Source of the DNA: Stropharia rugosoannulata
Lineage: Eukaryota; Basidiomycota; Agaricomycetes; Agaricales; Strophariaceae
Reading direction: 5' to 3'
Assembly: GCA_028532985.1 (NCBI GenBank)
Contig: JANCIK010000005.1
Location: 248,001-312,000 of the forward strand
DNA length: 64,000 bases
Shown: positions 54,901 through 63,161 of the stretch, piece after piece
How the letters are laid out: every line of letters starts with the position of its first letter
Position numbering within the stretch: position 1 is the stretch's first letter
Position numbers and translations under genes: made by a program
The notes under the pieces: generated by a model
The model's database searches: none
Told to the model about the DNA's origin: nothing
The model's input: only the letters and a program-made list of their open reading frames with translations

Positions 54901-55931
54901 ATTACATAGTGCACGGAAGATGTGCGCTGAGCTCATGGGCAGAAGGGCGGCCATTAAAGAAGGAGAATGCCCGTGCAATAGCGCAGTGGATATTCGAGGA
55001 CATTATCTGCTGTTGGGGCTGTCTACAAGAAATCATCACAGATAACGGTGGACCGTTCCGCGCAGCGCTCAAGTATTTAGAAAAGAAGTATGGGATTACA
55101 GGGATTACTATCTCCGCGTACAACTCGCAAGCGAATGGAAAAATAGAGCGTCCTCATTGGGACATAAGACAGATGTTGTGGAAAGCGTGTGGAGGGACAG
55201 AAGGCGCGCATAAGCGTTGGAGTAGATTCTTCTACCATTTGTTGTGGGCGGATCGTATCACTGTGCGACGAGGATTCGGGTGTTCCCCATTCTTCATGGT
55301 AACGGGCGTGCACCCCATACTACCATTCAATATAGCAGAAGCGACTTGGCTGGTGAAACTACCAGATCGCGTACTGACTACGGAGGAGTTAGTAGGGTAT
55401 CGCGCACGCGCACTAGCCAAACATCGCGACACAGTAGAGGAGATGCGCGCACGAGTATCAAAGACGAAAAGAGATGCGATCAGGGCATTTGAAAAGAAGC
55501 ACTCGGCTAAAATCCGTGACTATGTGTTTAAGCCAGGAGATGTAGTGCTAATGAGGAACTCGGGCATAGAATCCAGTCTGAACTGTAAGATGCTCGCACG
55601 ATGGAATGGGCCTTACATCATTATCGCACGAAAAGATGGTGGAGCGTACTTAGTGGCAGAGATGGATGGCTCTGTGTTGAAGGATAAGGTGGCGGCGTTC
55701 TGCCTCATTCCTTACTTTGCACGGAGGCAGCTGCGCTTACCAAACGGTTTGGATGATATAATTGATCAGACCAAGGAGAACCTAGCTAAAATGTTAGAGG
55801 CGCAGGACTATGAGCCAGCTATTCCCAAAGATTATATCTTTGATGAGCCCGGTGTACCCTCGGGTAGCGGTGCACTTACAGTGGAAGAGGATGAAGAAGA
55901 TGATGATGACTGGGGCGAAGAAGACACTTAG
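51996..55931 (+). CDS. pol: Pol of Gypsy element 1: reverse transcriptase, RNase H, integrase (1311 aa)
   Basis: The order RT-RNaseH-integrase defines Ty3/Gypsy. RT spans about residues 240-420, with LDLYVGYDE and the YIDD catalytic motif near 383. RNase H starts near 550 (AVDTSW, ETDAKYL, ADGLSRR). Integrase begins with the HHCC finger (HDSLGHRG ... CHVCQ, about 890-930), then the DDE core: ADTMH (about 957), TDNGG (about 1015) and GKIERPH (about 1049, catalytic Glu). An acidic C-terminus ends EEDDDDWGEEDT, and no chromodomain is seen. The frame is uninterrupted, so the enzyme could be active. Translation probably reinitiates at TGATG. Confidence 0.95.
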   Translation: MRQGEVALMFDRDDRTGKIEIAGYALPKNKKRFGSAELRDVYMAQAVHEAKMEDDEKERIYKYFQQREWRKEEVVKGEPRGQFRASHEEQVPSKKQGVTRKHLTGKNATTVTVLAGKKYKPVAEKVRPVYQDLPEKFRIVREIKGNPLKDMPQLSPHPPDFVPTGRYTAECMEGIDKAHEGDFLWSEERKLVHQVFMQQNEAFAWDDTEKGRFRTDFFPPVDIPTVEHTPWVLKNIPIPPGMYERVCEFIATKIRAGTYEPSSSSYRSRWFTVTKKDGVSFRIVHSLEPLNAVTIAHSGLPPAAESLAEHFAGRACGGILDLYVGYDERLLAESSRDLTTFQTPFGALCLVTLPMGWTNSVPIFHEDVAYILRDEIPEVTEPYIDDVPIRGPKTRYELEGGGYETIPENKGIRRFVWEHMLNVNRIVQRMKYSGGTFSGKKSILCAAEIVVVGHLCTYEGRKPAPDKVHAILNWGPCKNISDVRAFMGTMGLLRIYISDYAKRAEHIQRLLRGKEPFEWGPAQQASMDSLKDGACNAHCVKPLDYTLPGPITLAVDTSWRAVGFYIYQQDPQDSKKRVYARFGSILLTEREQRFSQPKRELYGLLRALQACYYWLIGARKLVVETDAKYLKGMLDNPGMGPNATINRWIDKILMYHFQLKHVAGKTFGADGLSRREGQPGDEGYAHSEEDDDQEVGPLEYEKVYEDDPDPLDFEEFKEQIDDRGGYLYTGLLNELFEGPSARKLPEARSIGCFQQELERARKETEAEKRAVRDFIQKESVPLAQREYLEKFILAHAIPDSKIEDLEDEEYDERNRTSAGKDMDEKLPMIRYWLQNPTTRPKGMTEREYQNFTRNARNFFLDKDGRMYWRSIDDAHKLVIDQAQRTRMLRSAHDSLGHRGAYATRKLLAERFWWPELERDVYWYVKTCHVCQLRQKTIIQIPRTETHTPSIFQQLHADTMHMSPASNGYNYIVHGRCALSSWAEGRPLKKENARAIAQWIFEDIICCWGCLQEIITDNGGPFRAALKYLEKKYGITGITISAYNSQANGKIERPHWDIRQMLWKACGGTEGAHKRWSRFFYHLLWADRITVRRGFGCSPFFMVTGVHPILPFNIAEATWLVKLPDRVLTTEELVGYRARALAKHRDTVEEMRARVSKTKRDAIRAFEKKHSAKIRDYVFKPGDVVLMRNSGIESSLNCKMLARWNGPYIIIARKDGGAYLVAEMDGSVLKDKVAAFCLIPYFARRQLRLPNGLDDIIDQTKENLAKMLEAQDYEPAIPKDYIFDEPGVPSGSGALTVEEDEEDDDDWGEEDT

Positions 55932-56056
55932 ATGCGCGAGCATCGTAGGAAGACAGCAACCACAATATAATATATTGGGTAAAGAAGATGGGGATACAAA
56001 GAGAGCTAGCTACAGACGCCCCTTTAAGGCGTGCAGCGCACATTGAGCCAGGATAT

Positions 56057-57175
56057 CTACTGGGCCGGTTTGTCCTCGGTGGCAGTAACACCAGTAACGT
56101 CGAGGCTGCGCTGCAAGATGACAAGCTGCTCGACGAGGAGCACGCGGCGCTTGAGGATGAAGTCGACCTTGTGGAGATCACAAATGATCTCTGCTTGTAA
56201 ATCACCAATGAGGCGGCGCATCACCAACTCGGAAGGGTTACCCGTATTAAGGGGCTCCTTAAGGAGGTTAGCGGCGGCATCAAGACAAGCATTGACCTTG
56301 TCATTGTCCAAAACGAGAGAAGTGCCTGGGGAAGAAGGGTTAGAAAAGATTAGTAAGAGAGTGGTGCAGTGCGCGCACCTTGCATAATAAAAGGAGAGTC
56401 GGGGAACGTAGGAACGCCCTCTGAGCCCAGCCTGGCTTTCTTAGGAGAGGCTTCACCTGCGGCGGCGTCACGGAGTGAGCGACGAAGCTCGGTCTGACGA
56501 TAAGTCATGCCTCGACCAAGGGGACGAGAGCGGTAACTAGGAGTGTCTCCGTGCTCGCGCTGATATTTCTATAAGAATCTAAGTGTGCGCAGCGGAGACG
56601 GGTCAAACACACACCTGTTTAGGAGTATCAGGAGGCGCGGTGCGCTTCTTGTTAGGGCTCGGCTCGGGTGTATGCTGCCTGCTGGGAGGACCTCCCTCAG
56701 TCACGGCTTCAACTTTATCGTCGAGGGCCATCTTTTTGAGGAGCATGTAAAGTTGCATGTTAGTGATGTCTGGTAAAGGAACCAAGGTTAGCCACACCTT
56801 GTCATCGTCAGAGTCGGGAGATGTAGTACCTCCAGGCACGGAGGCGGTCTCAAGGTCCGCAGTTGCGGAACGCGTAAGAACGCGAACATTGCGCTGTGCG
56901 CACCAAAAAGGGGATTAAGTATAGAAAGGGTTAGGAGAGGGAGATGAGCGCACCGGTCCAGTAGGGGTATGGGTGCGCTGACGAGAAGCGGCAGCCTTAG
57001 CCTTGAGGACTTGTTCATGCAAGTTGATAAAGGCATTGGCGGCAGGGGAGAAGGAGCGAATGTGGTGGTCAGCCTCGAGCGACGTATATATGGTGCGAGT
57101 CTCATTAAGGATCTCGATAGCTTCATTGTTGTTTATAACGTGAGTGATACTGCCGTGCGCGTTGCGCCAGCGGTT
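56057..57175 (-). CDS. Antisense intron-containing gene D of element 1, 5' end lost
   Basis: It is encoded on the strand opposite to gag-pol and ends 126 bp from the pol stop. Exons on the minus strand are 57175-56954, 56893-56830 (or 56798), 56769-56615, 56568-56379 and 56325-56057, with short GT-AG introns, two of which start GTGCGC. Peptides include INNNEAIEILNETRTIYTSL, QLYMLLKKMALDDKVEAVTE and a last exon rich in helix (KVNACLDAAANLLKEPL). Its first exon is missing because the element is cut at 57267. The paralogue in element 2 (63162-64000) keeps that exon. Function unknown; it has predicted helices, a Ser/Pro linker and no signal peptide. Confidence 0.75.
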
Positions 57176-57267
57176 CTGCAATCGTGCCAGACGAAGTCAG
57201 TAAAATACAACAAAAGAACTGCGCGGTGCGCGCACCAAATCAACAGCAAGTAGCTCCAGGCTGCCGG

Positions 57268-58680
57268 TGAGAGGTCTGCCGCGGGGCTAGACTCGAATCA
57301 CAAGAAACACAACACACACAACCCCAGCGGAGCGAGATCCTATCACCTAGATCGAGCGACGCTCTTCAACTAAGCGGGTTATAGATGTCTACGCTCTCCT
57401 GGTACCTCTCCGCTGAGCGGATCGTGATGTTTAAGGGTCTCGTAAGTTTCGTCCAGATGTCCGCTGTACAGTGCCTGCAAGTTCGTTTTTAAGGAGGGGT
57501 TTAATTCTAGAAGTCTCAGATTAATGTCTGGGCGACCTCCGCTGAGCGCAGGGTATCGATAGTAAGGTATAGTTTTGATGGTGGCTCCGCAGGGCTTATT
57601 CCGCTGAGTGGGTTTGAGGTCCGGTGACCGATGCAGATGCTCACACAAGCTGGTATTCCCAATTGTGCCTCGCTCCGCTGACTATTCAAAGTCGTTCCGC
57701 TGGGACTGTCCAAAGTCCTATTCCGCTGAGGCTATCCAGAACCTCGTTCACCCGGTGGTGCAGTCTCAATTCTCAAAACACTACAGCGCGAGTTTTCGTA
57801 CACGGTTGCACTGACTCCCCGCTGAGCTCTCCAAATGACCCGGTGGCCAGAAGCTATCCAAAACTTCTATAATTCACAATACACTTCACAGTAAAACCCT
57901 AACAAAAGCTAAACACAGCCCGCTGACGGTCTGGGACGGAGCCCAACACACAGATCTAGTGGGTAGACAATTGCTTGATTTCCGTAGTTACAATTACAAG
58001 TTTATATAGACGCGCGTTGTGTACTAATTTAGGTGGAGAGTAAATACTAGCAACGCCGGACCAAAGGTCCGCTGAGCGCATGTGCCTCCGCTGGGCGCCT
58101 TGATGGCTACTCCGCTGAGCGCGACCTGATCCTGTTGTTTTACCAGCCTCCGCCGAGAGCCACTGTTAAACTCCGCTGGGCGGTTCCGTCTTGGTCATCG
58201 AGGCCTGGTTACTGCTGCCAAAGTTCCCCAGCGGAGCCCGTGCTGTGTGCGTTGTTTATTCCTTCGGGCATCACACGCTCCAGCGCGCGTGCCACGGTCA
58301 CCTGATGAGTGGACTTAGGCAAATTTCGCCTTCGTGATGTGTTCCGCTGAGTCCCTTTGAGACGCCGTCTACACACAGTCCTGCTCGTCGCCTTTGATAC
58401 TTTCTGCTCAGCTGTACTCCTGCCTTCCGCTGGGACGGCAGTAACCGTTATGTGCCCCGCTGACTGCTATTCCGGGTACTTCAGCTGTGTACTTATGGCC
58501 TGTACAGTCCGCTGAACCCCACACAACCGCCCGCTGAGCACATGCGTGATGATTTGTGATGCACGCGCTGAGCGCTGAGACGGCTGACCAGGCTAGTCAC
58601 CGCTCCGCTGTACCCCTGCACTCCAGCCCAAACCACCCGCTGTGGCCACTTACAGCCTTGGTGTAAACGCAGGCCTGTCA
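57268..58680 (-). mobile_element. 3' LTR of Gypsy element 2, inverted
   Basis: Read on the minus strand it starts TGACAGGCCTG (58680) and ends ACCTCTCA (57268), 1413 bp. It aligns with the LTR of element 1 through landmarks such as GCAATTGTCTACCCACTAGA, TTTTGGATAGCTTCTGGCCA and GATAGGATCTCGCTCCGCTG. It is preceded on that strand by a polypurine tract, which makes it a 3' LTR of an element lying to the right. The sequence next to its CA end is not a primer-binding site, as expected for a 3' LTR. It carries many CAGCGGA insertions or replacements relative to LTR 1. Confidence 0.8.
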
Positions 58681-58690
58681 TCTCCCCTTC
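58681..58690 (-). other. Polypurine tract of element 2
   Basis: The minus strand reads GAAGGGGAGA immediately before TGACAGG of the LTR, the expected plus-strand priming site. It fixes the orientation of element 2 (minus) and places 58681 onward inside the element. Confidence 0.75.
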
Positions 58691-59107
58691 ACTAAAAATT
58701 TTGACTGTCCTCAGTCAAGCTCCTCCTGTATTTTTAGACCTTAGTACTGTCCCGCGTGCACTTTTAGTGCCTCATTTTCTATTTCCAGCTTCCCCGGCGC
58801 CTATTTGCCTATTTTTAGTTCTCAGTCGTCTCCGCTGGTTACTTCCATTGTTATCTGGTTCTTCCTCCGTTTAAGGATATTCCTTCCCCTTTTTAGCATT
58901 GCACCGTCGCTTCTGAACCGCCGCTCTCCATGTAGATTACCTGAAAGTTTATGTGACGCCGCCACCCGTTATTTTATCTTCCAGAAAATTCTTTCGCTGA
59001 GCGAACTTCTGTCTTATAAACATCGCGTACTGCTTTCTATCCCTCCCCATTCTTTCTTTTCCCTCCCTTCCTGCAGACCCCCTGCCCCACTATCCTCTCT
59101 AGTACTC
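58691..59107. other. Promoter-side region of antisense gene A
   Basis: This pyrimidine-rich plus strand leads into gene A. The reading frame of gene A is open upstream to 58805, but its N-terminus there would be a hydrophobic, low-complexity stretch. I regard it as untranslated leader. Several CCGCTG motifs occur. Confidence 0.4.
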
Positions 59108-61186
59108 ATGGCCTTCCGAAACTTCGACCGTCGCCAGCGCGAGAAAGAGCGCGTTGAAGCCCAGCTCGACCAGGCCGATCGATTCCGCCGCCTCCGCCCA
59201 GCGTTGGCCGTATATGATGAGTTCGAACAGCTGGCTGGGTCCGCTGCCCCTTCCGAAGAGAGCTTTGCCCGCTTGGAGGAACTTCGCGCTCTCATCACGG
59301 ACCGCGTTGAGCAACACCTTTCCGTGCACGCCTCCGATGGGCTCTATCACTCCGGCGTTCGCGAACTATGCATTATCCTCTCCTGCATCGCGGAGATGCA
59401 AGACGGAGACGACCCCGTGCTGGCCGCCAATCACCATCAGAAGCTGTGGTTCACAGGGGGCTACTCGCCTCTTGCCTCCTACTGTGAGTTTTTCAAGACG
59501 GCGTTCCCTACCCAGTGGGACGGTACCGCAATCCCTTCTCTCCGTCCTGGCCCTCTCACTGTCGTACCTCCCGCTGTGACTCCTCCTGTGGCCACTCTGG
59601 CAGGTCTCAACCTCCCGGACGACGACATTATTATGATTTCTGACCCTGAAGACGAGCGCGCGGCTTCTCCTCCGCCCGTAGTACGCAAAGACAAGCGCAA
59701 ACGCCTTCCATCCCCTCCCATCGTTAGTCTGGCTCCTCCCGCGGACAAGCCCCCCAAGCGCTCTCGCCAGGCCGCTATTGCTGCAAATGCGGCCATCGCG
59801 GGTACGTGACTTTTATTTATTCTTCCTTTTCTTTTGTCTATCACCTCACTATTCTTTTCTCAGCTGAAATGGCCGACCGCGCTTCTCCCGAGCCCTCATC
59901 CTTTCCCGCCCGTCCCAGCGCTGGGGCTTCGTCGCTCCTTACCGACAGCGGGATAGAGGAGATCGTCGTTACACGGGCTGACAGCAACAAAGTCGCTTAT
60001 AAGTCCACCTACCCGGTATTGAATGTGCTCCCCCCTGTCTACTCCGCTAAGCTGGCTCTCGCTGGCGCGCCCCTTCCCGACGCTATTGGCATGGATGCCC
60101 TCCCCGCTGAGAACCGTCTGCAAGGCGCCATTATAGTGAGTGCTTTATTTCTTCTCCTCTCCGCTGACTGTACTTATTTCTTATTTTTAGAAAGGGATGG
60201 TATGCAATCACTGCGCGCGCCCGTTCAATGCCCGTATGAACGAGGGCTTGCACCAGTGCATCTGTCGAGGGTGGGCTCGTAACTGCTGCACTTGCAGTAG
60301 TCAACAGAAGGGCAAATGTCTGTTCTGCTGCGAACCAGCGGAGCTCGACAAGGCGATTGAGGACACCACCCTCTGGCATCGCACATCGTTAACCAGTAAG
60401 TTCCTATTTATTTATTTTTGTCCTTCATTACTTATTTCTTTCTTTCTCCTAGGTCTTCTTTCCGGTTTCGCGCGCCTGAGCGCCTATACCGAGCAAGCGC
60501 GTGCCGCGGAGGAGCAGCGTCGCTCAGCGGAGCGCTTATATTTCGCCCAACTTACTGAACTCGTTCAGTTGGCGCGCGCTATGGCTCTGACGCTCCCCAC
60601 CGGCATAATTGTTGGCCCTCGTTTTCGAGACTGCGAGACTTTCGATGCGCTGCGCGGAATGGACCTCGACCAACTTCAAGAGGCTTATCGTTCCCTCTGT
60701 GCCCCCGCCTCATATGAAGATCCTGCTGTCGTCGCCCCGCTGGCGAAGTTCTATGATCCCCAGTTTCCGCGTTACGATCCTTCGACATTTATCCCTTCCC
60801 CTCAAGCTGACCAGGCGATTACCTTAGAAGCGTTTAACGCTCTGGAGTCACAAGAGTTTGAGGAGGCCGCCGTTCGTCAGGCCAGCGAGGCCGATACCCT
60901 CATCGCTGAGGAGAAGAAGAAGAAACGGCGCTCTGCCAAGAAGCTGGCCGCTGAGCGGACCCCCGCTGTGCTTGCAGAGGGTCCCACCGCCTCTTCCTCC
61001 GCTTCCTCTGGGCCGCCGCCACCCCTTGTTCCCGCTGCCTCTTCTTCCACCACCAAGGTCTCGGTTTCTGCGCCCCCTGCCCCCGCGTCCGTTCGTCCGA
61101 CACCGCAGCGCCGACCCCCTCCTCTTTCCTCCTCTCGCGTCCCCAGCGAGGTTGATGCCGACGAGGTTCCCGCGGACAGGGATTGA
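59108..61186 (+). CDS. Antisense gene A of element 2: Cys-rich zinc-binding-like protein (634 aa, four exons)
   Basis: Exons are 59108-59801, 59864-60135, 60191-60395 and 60453-61186; the introns are 62, 55 and 57 nt with GT-AG ends. All joins are in frame. The N-terminal part has charged coiled-coil-like helices (RRQREKERVEAQLDQADRF) and a basic Pro/Lys stretch (about 200-220). At about 320-370 a compact cysteine cluster reads CNHCARPF ... CICRGWARNCCTC ... CLFCC, resembling a treble-clef or RING-like zinc site. A second coiled-coil (EQARAAEEQRRSAERLYFAQ) and a disordered Ser/Pro tail follow. A nuclear or nucleic-acid role is plausible from the zinc site and basic stretches. I recognise no named family. 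Confidence 0.7.
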
Positions 61187-61634
61187 GGGATGTCACGCTC
61201 TCCGCTGGTTGTCAGGCCTTGTGGCCTTTATTTCTTTTATCTTCTTGTTCCCTTGTATCTCTTTTACTTTACCTGGCATATGTAAAGTAATTAAATGTCT
61301 ATCATAATTTATATGCCTTCTTTTTGACCCTCTTTTACTTGTGTGAACCTGAAATTTCCGAGGTCCGTTGTCATTTTCTTAAGTCTTCTGTCAGGATTTC
61401 GCCCGCTGAGCGACCTGCCGACCTCTGATTGGATGACTTAATTGTTTACCCAGGTTCTTCTACACTTGACTCTCTCCTGCTGCGTGTCCCTGGTTTCTTT
61501 CTCTTCTTCTCATGTCCGCTCAGCGGACTTCTTTCCCACACGTGCTCCGCGGCCAAATTTTAGCGGGCTCTCTCCCCTCACTATAAAATCAACTGTCCCC
61601 AGTTGACAGACTCTTACTCTTCTTTTTCTCCGTC
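61187..61634. other. Intergenic between antisense genes A and B
   Basis: It contains a perfect palindrome, TCCGCTCAGCGGA (about 61515), and other CCGCTGAG copies. A TATAAA-like CACTATAAAATC at about 61580 lies 50-55 bp before ATG 61635, a likely promoter of gene B. Confidence 0.45.
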
Positions 61635-62107
61635 ATGCAACGCTACCAGCGCACGAATGTCGCCCGCCAGTTCACCACGATCCTCAAGCAGCTGGCCGTC
61701 CACGCGGAAATCACAGAAGACTCCGCTGAAACAACAGCCCACCTGCCATTACAGTCCGCCCAGGCCGTTGTCCGCGCACTGGTAATGCCCCTGTCCCTTA
61801 GACTCTACTCCGCTGACCATCTCCACAGGACCGTATTGCTCTCCCGCTGAGATTCATTGACTTTAATCGCCAGTTTCTGGCGTTTCTCATGACCATCGTG
61901 TTTTACGAGGCCCGCGCTCAGCGGAAGTTCAGCGATGATCACTTCGACCCACGCCTACTCAGTAATGCCGCCTTACGCGTCCTCGACCGATACAGTCATC
62001 TGGGCATGCCATTCCATCTGCTGCCTTCTTCTGAGCGAATTGCAGCCGATGTTCAAGAAGTGGACCCTGATGCCGCGCTCATCGTAGATGACGTGTGCTC
62101 TGATTAG
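61635..62107 (+). CDS. Antisense gene B of element 2 (141 aa, two exons)
   Basis: Exon 1 is 61635-61781 and exon 2 is 61829-62107; the 47-nt intron (GTAATG...CCACAG) itself contains CCGCTGAC. The product is mostly helical (RQFTTILKQLAVHAEI, LRFIDFNRQFLAFLMTIVFY) and ends in an acidic tail (VDPDAALIVDDVCSD). A TATA-like box precedes the ATG. No known domain. Its position in a compact head-to-tail series with A, C and D, all on the same strand, suggests a common cargo set. Confidence 0.6.
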
Positions 62108-62176
62108 GGTGGTCCGCTGCGCTGACCGTCTTCGTATATAATATAACACCCTCTGTCTGTATTCGTATATGCCAAC

Positions 62177-62721
62177 ATGCCCTCCTTGTCCGCTGAGAGT
62201 AATCTCTTATTACGTGCCCATTCCGATCCTCGCATCCTTCGTCTCGATGCTTTGTCCCGTCGTCCGCTAAGCGACATTCCTCCTCACGATGTAGCCCGGG
62301 TCTGCCGGATCTATGTAACTGCCCTTCACTACATTCTGGACTCCGCTGCGGAGGAACAGCTACCCATGAGTGTCTGTCTCCCGCTGCTTAACCGAGTTCA
62401 AGATCACGCTGTAAGCCCATTCTCCGCTGACCATGCACTCCCACTGAGTAGTCCGCGCAGCGCGGCCTAGAGCTGACCGAGTCCACCTGTCATTCACCGC
62501 TTCTTTCTCATCTCTGCGCTCAGCTGTATTACACCGAACTTGTGCTACGTCTGTGTGGTACCAACGACGCTGAGCGCTACGGCATCCTTAATCACACCGA
62601 ACACTTTCAACGCCTCCATTATGCCGCCCAGCATTTTTACCAGGAGGACTTCTTCCCCGTCTGTCCCCTTTTCTCTTCCTTCTCCGCTGCGCTGAGACCC
62701 AGATTATGTCAGGATGTTTGA
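62177..62721 (+). CDS. Antisense gene C of element 2 (about 143 aa, two exons)
   Basis: A TATA-like TATATAATATAAC lies about 40 bp before ATG 62177. Exon 1 is 62177-62410. The 113-nt intron (GTAAGC...CTCAG, with CTGACC) leads to exon 2, 62524-62721. The predicted protein is helical (VARVCRIYVTALHYILDSAA, YYTELVLRLC) and ends near RPRLCQDV. A further intron near the end (GTCTGT...CTGAG) is possible and would change the C-terminus. No family recognised. Confidence 0.55.
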
Positions 62722-63161
62722 GGTATTGCGCCCCTTCCTTGGTTTACTCCGTAGGGTACCCTTGTTACAGTAACCAGAGTAAATGGCTATTACATGTGGT
62801 GCCTCCTTTGCTATTTGAAATGACAAGTATCTAGTTAGGCACTATGTATTGTCGGTGCCAATACCTGATTCGGACATAATTTTTCTATATGCGGTAATCA
62901 CACGATCAGCCCCCGCTGAGCGCTTTCAGCTAGGCGCGCCTCTCTGCTGGATCTCATTTCGTCTATCAACTGCTCCCGCTCTGCACCCCGTTTTATGCGA
63001 GCCTTGTCTCTACCTCCAGCGTTCATACCATAACTCCGCTGGAAGTCTGGTCCGCTGGGATGCCACATTCCTCGCTGCTGGCCGCCCTTCATTAGGTCCC
63101 CTGCGCTCTGCTGAGCCTATATATATGCCCTACTCTCCTACCTTGAATCACTCAACCACTA
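62722..63161. other. Intergenic between antisense genes C and D
   Basis: It contains several CCGCTG motifs and a TATATATG at about 63119, some 40 bp before ATG 63162. No other gene visible. Confidence 0.4.

Noticed and set aside
57268..58680. Inverted LTR read as the 3' LTR of element 1 (one element with inverted ends)
   Set aside because: It is in the wrong orientation for element 1, the polypurine tract lies on its far side, and no matching target duplication flanks 47382 and 58680. A second, minus-oriented element explains it better.
58805..59107. N-terminal extension of gene A from ATG 58805
   Set aside because: The extension is hydrophobic, low complexity and full of CCGCTG motifs, unlike the conserved helical start at 59108.
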